DNA of 52,240 bases from Gilliamella sp. Occ3-1 (GCF_001690655.1 NZ_LZHQ01000025.1:1-52240); one strand, 5' to 3'; counted from the stretch's first letter, positions 17,698-29,055 are shown. Numbers and translations: made by a program. Notes: a model not told the origin generated them from the letters alone.

Positions 17698-17723
17698 TTT
17701 CCGCCGACAATCGTCGGCGGAAA
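17698..17723 (-). promoter_or_regulatory. GC-rich hairpin covering the lspA ribosome-binding site
   Basis: TTTCCGCCGAC (17698-17708) and GTCGGCGGAAA (17713-17723) form a perfect 11-bp stem with a 4-base loop in the ileS-lspA gap. In the transcript the 3' arm ends in GGAAA, seven bases before the lspA AUG. There is no U tail on either strand, so it is not a normal terminator. Confidence 0.7.
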
Positions 17724-17780
17724 GGGTACTAGATTGCTTAAGGGATTGGCATAGCCCCATTTAATTTACTAAATAGATTG

Positions 17781-20588
17781 CTATGCGAAATGCCTTACCT
17801 CGCCTTTGCCGTGAATGTTTTCTTCACAACGTTTGCATAAATGTGATGTTGGCTCATTATCGACAGTATAGTGCCAGCAACGAGGGCATTTATCACCTTG
17901 TGCTTTAGCGAGTTCAATTTTCAGTCCCTGAATATCGCTTTGCACCGCATTTTTTGGTGCTTCTTGTAATGGTTTTACGCTAGCTTGTGATGTTAGTAAT
18001 ACAAAGCGTAATTCGTTTTCTAATTTAACTAATGTTGCTGCAATATCTTTATCAGCATAAAGCGTAACAGCAGCTTCAAGTGCACCACCAATCACTTTAT
18101 CATTACGACCTTGTTCAAGTACTTTATTCACTTCGCTACGAATGGCTAAAATCTGAGCCCAATATTCGCTATTTAATGCTTCGCTTTCTGGCAATGTAAA
18201 TAGTGCTGTATACCACTCATCTTCAAAAACAAATTCTTGTTTATCAGCCATTGGCAGATATTGCCAAATTTCATCAGCAGTGAATGATAAAATAGGTGCA
18301 ATCCAACGAACCATTGCTTGCGCAATATGATATAAAGCAGTTTGGCAACTGTGACGGGCAATACTATCACTTTTTGCTGTGTATTGGCGATCTTTAATAA
18401 TATCTAAATAGAATGATCCCATTTCGATTGAGCAAAATTGCATAATACGTTGTACAACTTTATGGAAATCGTAATTTTCATAAGCCTGAATAATTTGTTC
18501 TTGTGCTTCTTTTGCCATACTAACTGCCCAGCGATCAAGAACAACCATATCCTCTGGTTTTACCATATCTTTAGCTGGATCAAATCCATTTAAATTCGCC
18601 AGTAAAAAACGTGCGGTATTACGAATACGGCGATAACTATCGGCAGCTCGTTTGATAATTTCTTCCGAATAACTCATTTCGCCTGAATAATCAGTAGATG
18701 CAATCCATAAGCGTAAAATATCAGCCCCAAGTTTGTTCATCACTTCTTGTGGTGTCACAATATTACCTAGTGACTTAGACATTTTACGGCCTTGACCGTC
18801 AACCACAAAACCATGTGTTAATACTTGTTTATAAGGGGCTTTATTATCAATTGCTGTTGATAACATTAATGAAGACATAAACCAACCTCGATGTTGATCT
18901 GAACCTTCTAAATAAAGTTCTGCATCATGTCCTTCAAATTCAGGGCGTGCACGCACAACAGAAGAGAATGTTGATCCTGAGTCAAACCAAACATCTAACG
19001 TATCAGGTACTTTACGATAATCATCAGCATCAGGGCCTAAAAGATCTTTAATATCAGCATCCCACCAAGCTTGAATGCCATCTTTTTCAACTAACTGTGC
19101 AACTTTTTCAACTAATGCTAGTGTATCTGGATGAAGTTCTTCGGTCTCTTTGTGAACAAACAACGTCATAGGTACACCCCATGTGCGTTGGCGAGAAATA
19201 CACCAATCAGGGCGATTAGTAACCATGGTTTCAATGCGTGCTTGTCCCCAATCAGGGATCCAACGAACTTGTTTAATTTCTTTTAATGATTGCGTTCGCA
19301 GACCTTGTTTATCCATGCTAATAAACCATTGTGGTGTAGCACGATAAATAACAGGTGTTTTATGACGCCAACAACATGGATAGCTATGTTCAATATTTTC
19401 AAAGTGTAATAGTGCGTTATGTTCTTTTAACATTTCAACGACAACTTTATTCGCTTTGAACACAAATAACCCATCGAGACCAGCGCCCGTTCCAGGCAAG
19501 TAACAACCATTACCACCAACTGGATTTGCCACTTCAAGACCATATTTTTGACCGACCATAAAGTCTTCTGTACCATGTCCTGGTGCGGTATGCACAGCTC
19601 CTGTACCTGCATCAATTGTAACGTGTTCGCCAAGTACAACTGGTTCATCAAAATCAAGGAATGGGTGTTTAAAACGTAACAACTCAAGAGCATTACCTTG
19701 ACAGCTACCTAATACTTTCCATTGGTCGATATTGGCGCGTTGCATCACAGACTCAACTAAATCAGTTGCTAAAATTAAGCACTCTTTATCATTGATTTGA
19801 ACAAGTTGATATTCAAAATCAGCATTTAAAGCTATCCCTCGGCTAGCTGGTAATGTCCAAGGCGTGGTTGTCCAGATAACAGCATAAATGGTTAAATCAG
19901 TATTGATACCAAATTTATTTGCTACGGCTTGATTATCAACAGCTTTAAATTTCACATCAATTGCTGGCGATGATTTATCATAATATTCAACTTCTGCTTC
20001 GGCTAAAGATGACATACAATCGGTACACCAATAAACAGGTTTAGCACCTTTAACTAAATGACCATTTTTTATCACTTCACCTAACGCACGGATAATATTC
20101 GCTTCGGTATTGTAGTCCATTGTACGGTAAGGGTTTTGCCAATCACCTAGTACGCCCATACGGATAAAATCAGCCTTTTGTAGTTCAACTTGTGAAGCGG
20201 CATAATCGCGGCAAATTTGACGAAACTCAGCAGGTGTTACTTTTACACCAGGTTTTCCAACTTGCTCTTCAACTTTTTGTTCAATCGGTAAGCCATGACA
20301 ATCCCATCCTGGAATATAAGGGGAATTATAACCGCTTAACCCTTTTGATTTGATAATAATATCTTTAAGGATTTTATTAACGGCGTGACCAATATGTAGT
20401 TTTCCGTTTGCATAAGGAGGGCCATCATGCAGAATAAAGTTTTTTTTACCTTTTTTGACCAAGCGAATTTTGCGATAAAGTTCTTTATCGTACCAATTTT
20501 GTAACATTGCTGGTTCGCGTTTAGCAAGATCACCTCGCATTGGGAATCCAGTTTCCGGTAGATTCAATGTATTTTTATAGTCTGTCAT
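17781..20588 (-). CDS. ileS: isoleucyl-tRNA synthetase
   Basis: 935-residue class Ia synthetase charging tRNA-Ile. The HIGH motif appears as [19 protein letters not shown] (about residues 58-76), KMSKS as [10 protein letters not shown] (about 604-613), and a CP1 editing domain sits between them ([23 protein letters not shown]). The C-terminus carries a zinc-binding CPRCWHY...CKRC module, as in E. coli IleS. Its start overlaps the ribF end by 14 bases, so ribF-ileS-lspA-ispH is read as one operon. Confidence 0.97.
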   Translation of the reverse strand: MTDYKNTLNLPETGFPMRGDLAKREPAMLQNWYDKELYRKIRLVKKGKKNFILHDGPPYANGKLHIGHAVNKILKDIIIKSKGLSGYNSPYIPGWDCHGLPIEQKVEEQVGKPGVKVTPAEFRQICRDYAASQVELQKADFIRMGVLGDWQNPYRTMDYNTEANIIRALGEVIKNGHLVKGAKPVYWCTDCMSSLAEAEVEYYDKSSPAIDVKFKAVDNQAVANKFGINTDLTIYAVIWTTTPWTLPASRGIALNADFEYQLVQINDKECLILATDLVESVMQRANIDQWKVLGSCQGNALELLRFKHPFLDFDEPVVLGEHVTIDAGTGAVHTAPGHGTEDFMVGQKYGLEVANPVGGNGCYLPGTGAGLDGLFVFKANKVVVEMLKEHNALLHFENIEHSYPCCWRHKTPVIYRATPQWFISMDKQGLRTQSLKEIKQVRWIPDWGQARIETMVTNRPDWCISRQRTWGVPMTLFVHKETEELHPDTLALVEKVAQLVEKDGIQAWWDADIKDLLGPDADDYRKVPDTLDVWFDSGSTFSSVVRARPEFEGHDAELYLEGSDQHRGWFMSSLMLSTAIDNKAPYKQVLTHGFVVDGQGRKMSKSLGNIVTPQEVMNKLGADILRLWIASTDYSGEMSYSEEIIKRAADSYRRIRNTARFLLANLNGFDPAKDMVKPEDMVVLDRWAVSMAKEAQEQIIQAYENYDFHKVVQRIMQFCSIEMGSFYLDIIKDRQYTAKSDSIARHSCQTALYHIAQAMVRWIAPILSFTADEIWQYLPMADKQEFVFEDEWYTALFTLPESEALNSEYWAQILAIRSEVNKVLEQGRNDKVIGGALEAAVTLYADKDIAATLVKLENELRFVLLTSQASVKPLQEAPKNAVQSDIQGLKIELAKAQGDKCPRCWHYTVDNEPTSHLCKRCEENIHGKGEVRHFA

Positions 20589-21564
20589 GCTGATTTATTC
20601 CAGTTAAATGTGTTGATACTACTTTATTATTGGTTAATTTTGCACTGATCTTTTTCGCAGTGCAAATATCTTGTGTAATTTGTTGTTTTAATTCTGCTAA
20701 TGAGTCAAATTTTTTCTCATCGCGTATTTTTTTGATGAACGTTATGTCTAAATATTGTCCATATATATTACCCGAAAAGTCAAAAAGGTTTACCTCAAGT
20801 ATTGCGGTTTTTCCATTAATAGTTGGTCTTATCCCAATATTGGCAATACCGTTATAATGCTGATTATTGCAGATATTTTTGACTTTAACAAAATAGACTC
20901 CTTGTAGTGCAGGCTTTTTTCGATGTAAGTGAATATTTGCTGTTGGAAATCCCAATTCCCTTGCTAAAGCATTGCCATGAACTACGCGACCTTGAATTGT
21001 ATAATCACGGTCTAATAGACAATGAGCCAATTCAAAATCACTATTCAAAAGTGCTTGGCGAATAGCAGTACTACTTATACGAAAATTATTCCAAACAAAT
21101 GTTGGTATGCTTTCTACTACAAAATCATGATTTCGCGAATATTGTTGTAGAAGGTTGATATCACCTTTACGTTCAAATCCGAACCGAAAATCATCACCAA
21201 TTGTAATGTATTTAGCTTGTAGCTTATTGATCAACCAATCTTGAATAAAATGATCGGCAGACATATTGGCAAAAGTTTGGGTAAATGGAATAGCAATAAT
21301 ATAGTCGATACCTAATTTTTCAATAAAAATAACTTTTTCATGAAATGAAGTTAAACGTGACGGCGCATTATCTTGGGCAAAAAACTCTAGTGGTTGCGGC
21401 TCAAATAACATCACAACAGTGGGAAGATTGAGTTTTTTACCTTGTTTAATAATATGGTTAATTAATTGTTGATGTCCTAAATGCACGCCATCAAAATTTC
21501 CCAAGGTTAGAACACATTGAGAAAACTGATTTTTTAGATTAGTTATACCACGGATAATCTTCAT
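20575..21564 (-). CDS. ribF: bifunctional riboflavin kinase/FAD synthetase RibF
   Basis: 329-residue two-domain enzyme making FMN and FAD. The N-terminal FAD synthetase half has [13 protein letters not shown] (about residues 21-33) and later [10 protein letters not shown]. The C-terminal riboflavin kinase half begins near [20 protein letters not shown]. Start 21564 (MKIIRG) is chosen; a longer reading to 21660 lacks family similarity. It heads the ribF-ileS-lspA-ispH operon. The last 15 or so residues extend past the usual end and overlap the ileS start. Confidence 0.95.
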   Translation of the reverse strand: MKIIRGITNLKNQFSQCVLTLGNFDGVHLGHQQLINHIIKQGKKLNLPTVVMLFEPQPLEFFAQDNAPSRLTSFHEKVIFIEKLGIDYIIAIPFTQTFANMSADHFIQDWLINKLQAKYITIGDDFRFGFERKGDINLLQQYSRNHDFVVESIPTFVWNNFRISSTAIRQALLNSDFELAHCLLDRDYTIQGRVVHGNALARELGFPTANIHLHRKKPALQGVYFVKVKNICNNQHYNGIANIGIRPTINGKTAILEVNLFDFSGNIYGQYLDITFIKKIRDEKKFDSLAELKQQITQDICTAKKISAKLTNNKVVSTHLTGINQHDRL

Positions 21565-21659
21565 GAAAACAATGTTATTTATATTAAGTAACCAAGAATT
21601 ATACCAATCTTTCTTGAAGATGCACGCAATATAAAGTTGGATTTTATCGCTTTTCTTCA

Positions 21660-21688
21660 AGCATTTTCACTGTTTGAGATAAAATGCT
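21660..21688. repeat. inverted repeat between folE and ribF
   Basis: AGCATTTT (21660-21667) and AAAATGCT (21681-21688) pair as an 8-bp stem with a 13-base loop in the 179-base folE-ribF gap. On the minus strand it lies after folE and before ribF. A weak terminator or leader structure; no T tail was seen. Confidence 0.35.
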
Positions 21689-21743
21689 AAGTGACTTGGT
21701 CATACTTTAAACTGTTGTGATTCAAACATACTCATTTATAAAA

Positions 21744-22403
21744 TTAATAATGGTTTAGTGCTCGCAAAAATTCTTGCCTTGTGCTTGGATTTGTTTTAAA
21801 TCCTCCTCCGAGCGCAGTTGTTGTTGTAATACTATTGGAGTCTTTAATGCCTCGGGCTTTAACACAATAATGGGTTGCATCAATAGAAACTGCCACATTA
21901 ACCGTACCTAGTAGTGTTTGTAGTGCCACTAAAATTTGTTGTGTTAATCTTTCTTGTACTTGAGGACGTTGGGAAAAAAAAGTTACAATTCGATTAATTT
22001 TCGATAAACCAATGACTTTATCTTTGGGAATATAAGAAACCGTTGCTTTACCATCTATTGTGACAAAATGGTGTTCACAGATACTAGTTAGTGTAATATC
22101 GCGAACCGTTATCATTTCATCAACTTGCATTTTATTTTCGATTAACGTAATTTTTGGAAAATTTTCGTAATAAAGACCAGAAAAAATCTCATCAACATAC
22201 ATTTTCGACACGCGGTGAGGAGTTTGTGCAAGGCTATCATCAGATAAATCAAGTTCCATTAGCTTCATAATTTCACGAAAATGCGACTCGATTTTTGCTT
22301 TACGCTCATTATTATCTATAACTAAACGGCATAATGGTGTTTCAAGATTTTTAGCTGCAAGGGCTTCTTTGACTTTTTGCGCGGCAGGGCTTAATTGTGT
22401 CAT
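21744..22403 (-). CDS. folE: GTP cyclohydrolase I
   Basis: 219-residue enzyme for the first step of tetrahydrofolate synthesis. Zinc ligands are C109 and H112 (SICEHH) and C180 (THYCVKARG). The GLSKINRIV and QERLTQQI blocks are typical. Length matches E. coli FolE (222). A TATAAT-type -10 element on the minus strand (22441-22436) lies about 33 bases before the start. Divergent from polA. Confidence 0.96.
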   Translation of the reverse strand: MTQLSPAAQKVKEALAAKNLETPLCRLVIDNNERKAKIESHFREIMKLMELDLSDDSLAQTPHRVSKMYVDEIFSGLYYENFPKITLIENKMQVDEMITVRDITLTSICEHHFVTIDGKATVSYIPKDKVIGLSKINRIVTFFSQRPQVQERLTQQILVALQTLLGTVNVAVSIDATHYCVKARGIKDSNSITTTTALGGGFKTNPSTRQEFLRALNHY

Positions 22404-22435
22404 TTATTACATACTCAAGCGAAAATGAATACGTT

Positions 22436-22441
22436 ATTATA
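22436..22441 (-). promoter_or_regulatory. -10 element of the folE promoter
   Basis: TATAAT read on the minus strand (plus-strand ATTATA at 22436-22441), placed to start transcripts about 25 bases ahead of the folE ATG. No strong -35 hexamer is visible at the correct distance. Confidence 0.45.
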
Positions 22442-22512
22442 TAACACTCATTATGCAATATACAGTTGTTTACAGATGATTTATACTGAAACACATGCTT
22501 TTCTGAAACTTT

Positions 22513-22541
22513 TTGACATGATATTATCTCCTTCGTAAGAA
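22513..22541 (+). promoter_or_regulatory. candidate polA promoter
   Basis: A perfect -35 TTGACA (22513-22518), 17-base spacer, and a weaker -10 TAAGAA (22536-22541). It would start transcripts about 55 bases before the polA ATG at 22603. Confidence 0.45.
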
Positions 22542-22602
22542 TATTATTGCTAATTAGGTTATACTATCAGCTATAAAATTAAATAACGTTTAGGTAACCA
22601 TA

Positions 22603-25380
22603 ATGCCAAATAAAACACCAATTATTTTAATTGATGGATCATCTTATCTTTATCGCGCTTTTTTTGCTTGTCCCCCATTAACCAATGCTAAAGGTGAACC
22701 AACAGGTGCTATTTTTGGCGTAATTAATATGATTCGTAGTTTACTTAATCAATATAATCCTACACATATTGCAGTGATCTTTGATGCTAAAGGAGGATCT
22801 TTCCGTAACGAGATCTATAGTGAATATAAAGCCACTCGGGAGGCAATGCCAGAAAATCTTCGACCACAAATTGAACCTATTCATACTATTTTGAAAGCCA
22901 TGGGGTTACCCCTGCTTTGTATTAAAGGTGTTGAAGCGGATGATGTAATTGGCACATTAGCAAGACAAGCTGAACGGGAAAATCTAGAGGTATTAATCAG
23001 CACTGGTGATAAAGATATGGCACAACTAGTAAGTGATAAAATCACATTGATTAATACGATGAATAATACAAAACTAGATCCACAAGGAGTAATGGATAAA
23101 TTTGGTGTTCCACCAGAAAAAATTATTGATTATTTAGCGTTAAGAGGTGATTCTTCCGATAATATCCCTGGTGTACCTGGTATAGGGGAAAAGACAGCTC
23201 AAAGCTTATTGACTGAATTTAACAGTGTCAAAGATATTTATACTCATCTAGATGATATAGAAAAATTACCTATCCGAGGAGCTAAATCATTAAAGCAAAA
23301 ATTGAAAGATAATCAAAAAGAGGCTGAAGTTTCTTATCTATTAGCAACGATCAAAACCGATGTTAAGTTAGATTTTACCAATGAACAACTGCTTGCTGGT
23401 GATGTTGATATTAATGCATTAGTTGAATTATTTACTTATTACGGTTTTCATCGATGGCAAAAAGAGTTAATTACTGGCATGTTCTTAAAAAAACAAAAAA
23501 ATCTAACGACAGAAGTTAAAGATAATCAATCTTTATTTGATACGGATGATAAAGCTGTTAAACAAAAAGTGGCAATTGATTACCAATGCATTTTAACTCA
23601 TGAGCAGTTAGATAATTGGGTTGATAAATTAGCTAAGAGTAAACAATTTGCTTTTGATACAGAAACGAATAGTATTGATCATGTACATACAAAGTTAGTC
23701 GGTATTTCAGTAAGTGTTAATCCTAATGAAGCTGCTTATATTCCACTCGCGCATCAATATTTAGGTGTGCCACAGCAGTTACCACTAGATGATGTAATAA
23801 CTAAATTAAAACCAATATTTGAAGATCCAGAAATCAAAAAAATAGCCCAAAATGCAAAATTTGATTACAGTGTGCTGGCAAACTATGGAATAACAGTGCA
23901 AGGGATTGCGTTTGATACTATGATTGAATCTTATGTATTAAATAGCACCGAGCGTCATGATATGGACAGCATGGCTAGTCGTTATTTAAATTATAACACC
24001 ATTACCTATGATGAACTAACCAAAGTTAATAAAAAACAATTTACTATTGATGAAATCGAGTTAGAAAAAACAACAAAATATGCTGCTGAAGATGCCGACA
24101 TTACTTTGCAACTACATCAAAAATTATGGCCAATTCTCGAAAAAAATCAAAAATTTACTAAGCTATTTACTGATATTGAGATACCTCTTGCGATAGTGTT
24201 AGCTGAAATGGAAAGAACGGGTGTACTTGTGGATGCTAAACAGCTCAACAAATTTTCTAATGAACTTAGTAAGCAATTACACGATACAGAAATTCAATTG
24301 CAATTACTTGCAGGAGAAAAATTTAATCCTGCATCACCTAAACAGATTCAAACGATTTTGTTTGATAAGCATCAATTGCCCGTATTAAAAAAGACACCAA
24401 AAGGCGATCCTTCAACTAGCGAAGAAGTATTAAGTGAGCTTTCTCGCGAATATGAATTGCCAAGAATGATTTTGTTTCATCGTGGTCTGGCTAAACTTAA
24501 AAATACTTATACTGATAAATTGCCCTTAATGATTAGCCCTAAAGATGAAAGGATTCATACCAATTATAACCAGATTGGAACTATAACGGGTCGATTGTCA
24601 TCAAATGACCCTAATTTACAAAATATTCCAGTGCGAAATGAAGAAGGGCGACGAATTCGCCAAGCTTTTATTGCACCAAAGGGATATAAAATTATTTCGG
24701 CAGACTACTCGCAAATTGAATTACGTATCATGGCGCATCTATCACAAGATAAAAGTTTACTTGATGCTTTTTCTCATGACAAAGACATTCACCGTGTTAC
24801 GGCTAGTGAAATTTTAGGTAAAACTGAATCTGAAGTGACTTCTGAAGAGCGAAGACGTGCAAAAGCGGTTAACTTCGGATTAATTTATGGTATGAGCGCC
24901 TTTGGTTTATCCAAACAAATTAATATTGCGCGTAAAGAAGCCCAGTTTTATATCGATCGTTATTTTGAGCGCTACCCAGGTGTTCAAGCGTATATGGACC
25001 AAATTCGCCAACAAGCTGCTGAACAAGGTTATGTTGAAACCCTATCTGGTCGACGTTTATATCTTCCGAAAATAATATCAGGGAGTGGTATTGAACGACG
25101 TGGTGCTGAGCGTGCTGCCATTAATGCCCCAATGCAAGGTACAGCGGCTGATATTATTAAAACAGCAATGATTAAGGTAAGTGAATGGATAAAAAGCTTA
25201 CCTGTAGATAATATTAGAATGGTTATGCAAGTACACGATGAGTTAGTATTTGAAGTAAAAGAAGAATTAGTTGAGCAATATAAAGCTCAGATAAAATCGA
25301 TCATGGAAAATTGTTACCAACTATCTATACCATTAAAAGTGGATGTAGGTTTCGGTAATAATTGGGATGAAGCACATTAA
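22603..25380 (+). CDS. polA: DNA polymerase I
   Basis: 925-residue three-domain polymerase for Okazaki fragment maturation and repair. The 5'-3' exonuclease domain starts with IILIDGSSYLYRAFFA and includes GDKDMAQLV. The 3'-5' proofreading domain keeps its acidic residues (D352 and E354 in FDTET; NAKFDY; AAEDAD), so proofreading should be active. Polymerase motif A has D701 in SADYSQIELR and motif C has D879 in QVHDELVFE. Length equals E. coli Pol I (928). An AGGTAACCAT motif ends one base before the ATG. Confidence 0.98.
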   Translation: MPNKTPIILIDGSSYLYRAFFACPPLTNAKGEPTGAIFGVINMIRSLLNQYNPTHIAVIFDAKGGSFRNEIYSEYKATREAMPENLRPQIEPIHTILKAMGLPLLCIKGVEADDVIGTLARQAERENLEVLISTGDKDMAQLVSDKITLINTMNNTKLDPQGVMDKFGVPPEKIIDYLALRGDSSDNIPGVPGIGEKTAQSLLTEFNSVKDIYTHLDDIEKLPIRGAKSLKQKLKDNQKEAEVSYLLATIKTDVKLDFTNEQLLAGDVDINALVELFTYYGFHRWQKELITGMFLKKQKNLTTEVKDNQSLFDTDDKAVKQKVAIDYQCILTHEQLDNWVDKLAKSKQFAFDTETNSIDHVHTKLVGISVSVNPNEAAYIPLAHQYLGVPQQLPLDDVITKLKPIFEDPEIKKIAQNAKFDYSVLANYGITVQGIAFDTMIESYVLNSTERHDMDSMASRYLNYNTITYDELTKVNKKQFTIDEIELEKTTKYAAEDADITLQLHQKLWPILEKNQKFTKLFTDIEIPLAIVLAEMERTGVLVDAKQLNKFSNELSKQLHDTEIQLQLLAGEKFNPASPKQIQTILFDKHQLPVLKKTPKGDPSTSEEVLSELSREYELPRMILFHRGLAKLKNTYTDKLPLMISPKDERIHTNYNQIGTITGRLSSNDPNLQNIPVRNEEGRRIRQAFIAPKGYKIISADYSQIELRIMAHLSQDKSLLDAFSHDKDIHRVTASEILGKTESEVTSEERRRAKAVNFGLIYGMSAFGLSKQINIARKEAQFYIDRYFERYPGVQAYMDQIRQQAAEQGYVETLSGRRLYLPKIISGSGIERRGAERAAINAPMQGTAADIIKTAMIKVSEWIKSLPVDNIRMVMQVHDELVFEVKEELVEQYKAQIKSIMENCYQLSIPLKVDVGFGNNWDEAH

Positions 25381-25405
25381 TTATACTAAATTCGTACTAA
25401 ATAAT

Positions 25406-25433
25406 TCAGCCTTATCTGTCTAGTTAAGGCTGA
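25406..25433 (+). terminator. stem-loop after polA
   Basis: TCAGCCTTA (25406-25414) and TAAGGCTGA (25425-25433) form a perfect 9-bp stem with a 10-base loop, 25 bases after the polA stop. The following sequence is AT-rich without a solid T run, so termination is likely but not certain. No Spot 42-like RNA was recognised here, although that is its place in E. coli. Confidence 0.5.
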
Positions 25434-25506
25434 TATTATACTTAAACATATACTTTCCTTAAACTTTTTAACAAGTTAAATTAACCTGTTAACTATAATG
25501 GAACTA

Positions 25507-25534
25507 TTGCCGAAACCTTTTGGCGTGTTAGAAT
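25507..25534 (+). promoter_or_regulatory. gltX promoter
   Basis: -35 TTGCCG (25507-25512), 16-base spacer and -10 TAGAAT (25529-25534), the latter with an upstream TG that makes it an extended -10. It implies a 5' leader of about 120 bases before gltX. Confidence 0.6.
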
Positions 25535-25661
25535 AAGCAACTAAATTGAATTGATACAAACATATTATTCTGCTTGTTAATATATGGCAGAATCAAAGGA
25601 AATGGTGCTGGTATTCATTTCGTTGTTAAAGCTCTATTTTCGTTATTATTAGGATTATTTC

Positions 25662-27092
25662 ATGAAAATCAAAACCCGTTTTGCACCTAGCCCAACAGGC
25701 TATTTACATGTAGGTGGTGCTCGTACAGCACTTTATTCTTGGCTCTATACTCGCCATGCAAAAGGTGCATTTGTATTACGCATTGAAGATACCGATCTTG
25801 AGCGCTCAACGCCTGAAGCGATTGAAGCAATAATGGAAGGTATGAATTGGTTAAAATTATCATGGGACGAAGGTCCTTATTATCAAACTAAACGCTTTGA
25901 TCGTTATAATCAAGTCATCGATGAAATGTTAGCCAAAGGCACAGCTTATCGTTGCTACTGTTCTAAAGAACGTCTTGAAAAATTGCGTGAAGAGCAGATG
26001 GCAAAAGGTGAAAAAGCGCGTTACGATGGGCATTGCCGTTGTGCTTCAGTACAACAAGAGCATACACATGATGAGCCACATGTTGTTCGTTTTGCTAACC
26101 CTACTGATGGCACCGTTATTTTTAATGATTTAATCCGTGGTCCAATTGAGATTGCTAATAAAGAGCTTGATGATCTTATTATTCGCCGCACTGATGGTTC
26201 ACCAACTTATAATTTCTGTGTCGTTGTTGATGATTGGGATATGGAAATTACCCATGTTATTCGTGGTGAAGATCACATCAACAACACACCACGCCAGATC
26301 AATATCCTAGAAGCATTAGGAGCGCCAATTCCTAAATATGGTCATGTATCAATGATTTTAGGGGATGATGGACAAAAATTATCTAAACGTCACGGAGCGG
26401 TTAGTGTCATGCAATATCGTGATGATGGTTATTTGCCCGAAGCATTACTTAACTATTTAGTGCGTCTTGGTTGGTCACACGGTGATCAAGAGATATTTTC
26501 TGTTCCGGAAATGATTAGTTATTTTTCATTAGATGCGGTTAGTAAATCAGCCAGTGCCTTTAATACAGAAAAATTACTTTGGTTAAATCACCATTATATC
26601 AACCATCTTGATGCGGATTATGTTGCTCAACATTTGATTTGGCATATGAACCAACAAGGATATGATTTATCAAAAGGCCCTGATCTTATCACTATTATTA
26701 AGTTATTTGGTGAACGTTGTAAAACGCTTAAAGAGATGGCTGAATCATGTGCTTATTGCTATCGAGATTTTGAAGATTATGATGCCGATGCGGCTAAAAA
26801 ACATTTGCGCCCAGTTGCCAAAGAGCCATTAGAAACAATTAAAGCAAAAATTGAAGCTATTGCTGACTTTGATTGGCAAATTGATAAAATTCATCATGCG
26901 ATTGAAGCAACTGCAACCGAGCTTAATGTTGGTATGGGTAAAGTTGGCATGCCATTACGCGTTGCTGTAACAGGTATCGGGCAATCGCCATCGGTTGATG
27001 CAACTGTTTTTGCGGTAGGCAAAAAACGAGCGCTTGCTAGAATTGATAAGGCTTTGGCATATATTAATCAACGTGAGCAATCTCAAAATTAA
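25662..27092 (+). CDS. gltX: glutamyl-tRNA synthetase
   Basis: 476-residue class Ib synthetase. The HIGH-type motif is [15 protein letters not shown] (about residues 10-24) and KLSKRHG is near residue 238. The zinc-binding insertion has CYC (98-100) and CRC (125-127); E. coli has His at the last position, so the site here would be all-cysteine. Apart from that it is a standard discriminating or non-discriminating GluRS. A terminator follows 8 bases after the stop. Confidence 0.97.
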   Translation: MKIKTRFAPSPTGYLHVGGARTALYSWLYTRHAKGAFVLRIEDTDLERSTPEAIEAIMEGMNWLKLSWDEGPYYQTKRFDRYNQVIDEMLAKGTAYRCYCSKERLEKLREEQMAKGEKARYDGHCRCASVQQEHTHDEPHVVRFANPTDGTVIFNDLIRGPIEIANKELDDLIIRRTDGSPTYNFCVVVDDWDMEITHVIRGEDHINNTPRQINILEALGAPIPKYGHVSMILGDDGQKLSKRHGAVSVMQYRDDGYLPEALLNYLVRLGWSHGDQEIFSVPEMISYFSLDAVSKSASAFNTEKLLWLNHHYINHLDADYVAQHLIWHMNQQGYDLSKGPDLITIIKLFGERCKTLKEMAESCAYCYRDFEDYDADAAKKHLRPVAKEPLETIKAKIEAIADFDWQIDKIHHAIEATATELNVGMGKVGMPLRVAVTGIGQSPSVDATVFAVGKKRALARIDKALAYINQREQSQN

Positions 27093-27100
27093 TATATTTA

Positions 27101-27129
27101 TTGCAGGGAAATCCCTGCAACCCTTTTTG
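27101..27129 (+). terminator. gltX intrinsic terminator
   Basis: TTGCAGGG (27101-27108) and CCCTGCAA (27113-27120) form an 8-bp stem with loop AAAT, followed by CCC and five T. It separates gltX from ydbH. Confidence 0.82.
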
Positions 27130-27146
27130 TCAAAGTGAGAACTTCT

Positions 27147-28760
27147 ATGGTTCGCTTAAAAAAACGCTATTGGATCTTACTCAGTATCTTATTTTTCCTC
27201 ATACTGTTTTGCTTGTTTGGGTGGCATTATTGGCAGACTTTCAAGCAGAAAAATGGGATTATTGTCGATTGGCATGGTGCTAGCGTTGGCTTTAAAGGTC
27301 TTACTTTTGACGAACTTACTGTCAGTAAACCATCCCAAGTTTCTATAACTGCTAAAAATTTATCAATTTCATTATCGCAGTTAACTGCAAATAATTTAGA
27401 TATCTATTGGCAACCCAATGAATCTGAAATAGCTTTAGAAACTATTGAAAATACGGTTGATACAACGACCGAAACGCTTAATCAATCTGATCCCGATCTC
27501 TCTTTGATTTCAACTATTATTTATTGGTTACCTAAAACGATTCATATAGATACACTGCGACTTTATGAACAAAATAAAGCGAGATTAGATTTAAAAGTTG
27601 ATATAAATAAACAGCAAGAAGCAATACAACTTAATTTATCAACCAATACCCAAGAAATAACACAATTGTCTGCCACTTTATTGTTTAATCAACAGGCTTT
27701 GCGGATTGACATACAAAACGGCCTTTTTAAAACATCCCTAAATCAATTTGGTTTACAAAATAGTAATTTAGTATTACCGTTTACTGGTTGGCTATCTAGT
27801 CATCAATTGGAATTAACAACTTCGGATAAAGCATCAATTAGTTTAGAAAAAGCAAATCTTTCTGATGATTTAATCCTTGGTTCTTCCAATGGGGATTTCA
27901 ATTTTCAACTTAAATCAAACATTCCATTTGATAGTAACCAACTATCTGCTATAGCAACATTAACCATTAATAAACTCAATGGTATTTATAAAACTAGTGA
28001 AATCAAATCGGTTACAGGCGATATCAATATTATTATCAAAGATAACCAATTTACTATTTCAACACCGGCATTAAATATTCAAGAAGTAAATATGGGGATC
28101 GCTTTTGAAAAGATTAAATTAGTTGGAAACTATTTAGCTTCGTTTAAAGCACCAAACAAAGGAACGGTTACATGGAAAAAAGCTCAAGCTAATATCTTCT
28201 CTGGTTTGGTTTTTATTGAAGAAAATAAATTGAATTTAGCTAAATTACCCCAACAATTTAATTTAAGGTTAAAACAGATACAACTAAAAGATATTTTTAA
28301 GCAATATCCTTCTGAAGGGCTTGCTGGTGATGGTGCAATTGATGGTGTTTTACCTATTACGTTATCAGAGATAAAGAAAAAGGGTGAAACAGCTTTAAAA
28401 TTTGTCATTAAAAATGGCAAGTTAGTTACGATCAACGAGGGTTATTTACAATTTGAAAATTCTGCCCTCAAAAGCTATGGGCAAAATAACCCCAATATGA
28501 AAATACTCACTGATATTATTAAAAATTTTCATTATACTAAGTTACAAGGCGCAGTTGATTACGCTAATGACATTGCCAAATTAAAATTGAATATTCAAGG
28601 CAGTAATTTGGATGTCGAAAATGGCAAAGCGGTTAATTTAAATATCAACCTTGAAGAAAATATGACTAAGTTGCTCATGAGTTTACAGTTATCCGATCAA
28701 ATTAGTGAGCCAATCCGTAAACGTATTGAAGCTTATTTAAAAAATAAATCTTCAAAATAA
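27147..28760 (+). CDS. ydbH: YdbH-type AsmA-like intermembrane lipid transport protein, shortened
   Basis: 537 residues. One N-terminal membrane helix (about residues 9-29) anchors a periplasmic beta-rich body. The C-terminal part is clearly YdbH-like: GLAGDGAIDGVLPI, then IIKNFHYTKLQGAVDY and KAVNLNINLEENM. With TamB and YhdP, E. coli YdbH takes part in moving phospholipids to the outer membrane. E. coli YdbH is about 880 residues, so this one lacks a large part of the repeat body. ATG at 27147 is preferred; a GTG four codons upstream is possible. ynbE and ydbL follow, confirming identity. Confidence 0.85.
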   Translation: MVRLKKRYWILLSILFFLILFCLFGWHYWQTFKQKNGIIVDWHGASVGFKGLTFDELTVSKPSQVSITAKNLSISLSQLTANNLDIYWQPNESEIALETIENTVDTTTETLNQSDPDLSLISTIIYWLPKTIHIDTLRLYEQNKARLDLKVDINKQQEAIQLNLSTNTQEITQLSATLLFNQQALRIDIQNGLFKTSLNQFGLQNSNLVLPFTGWLSSHQLELTTSDKASISLEKANLSDDLILGSSNGDFNFQLKSNIPFDSNQLSAIATLTINKLNGIYKTSEIKSVTGDINIIIKDNQFTISTPALNIQEVNMGIAFEKIKLVGNYLASFKAPNKGTVTWKKAQANIFSGLVFIEENKLNLAKLPQQFNLRLKQIQLKDIFKQYPSEGLAGDGAIDGVLPITLSEIKKKGETALKFVIKNGKLVTINEGYLQFENSALKSYGQNNPNMKILTDIIKNFHYTKLQGAVDYANDIAKLKLNIQGSNLDVENGKAVNLNINLEENMTKLLMSLQLSDQISEPIRKRIEAYLKNKSSK

Positions 28761-28771
28761 GGGGTTATTTT

Positions 28772-28957
28772 ATGGTACGAAATATTATTGCAATTATAAT
28801 ATTAGCAGGTGTATTAATGGGATGTTCACCAACAGTTAAAGTTCAAACACCGAGTGAACCAATTAATATCAATTTAAATGTTAAGATAGACCATGAAATT
28901 AATATTAAGGTTGATAAAGCTTTAGATAATATAATCAATAAATCTGGATTATATTAA
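28772..28957 (+). CDS. ynbE: YnbE family outer-membrane lipoprotein
   Basis: 61-residue lipoprotein with a signal peptide and lipobox LMGC (acylated C18). The mature part is short, with the alternating block NINLNVKIDHEINIKVDKAL characteristic of YnbE. In E. coli YnbE multimers meet the C-terminus of YdbH to complete a bridge between inner and outer membranes. It starts 11 bases after ydbH, so it is in the same operon. Confidence 0.92.
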   Translation: MVRNIIAIIILAGVLMGCSPTVKVQTPSEPININLNVKIDHEINIKVDKALDNIINKSGLY

Positions 28958-29055
28958 TTAATAAATTTTGTTTTTATCTGTCTTTTTGATTATAAGTATT
29001 AAAAACCCATACTCACATTTAAATAAAATATGATGTATTTATTAAGGAGTTTGTT

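Noticed and set aside
25381..25661. possible Spot 42-like small RNA between polA and gltX
   Set aside because: Position is right, but no Spot 42-like sequence or clear promoter-RNA-terminator unit is visible; the gap is explained by the polA stem-loop and the gltX promoter and leader.
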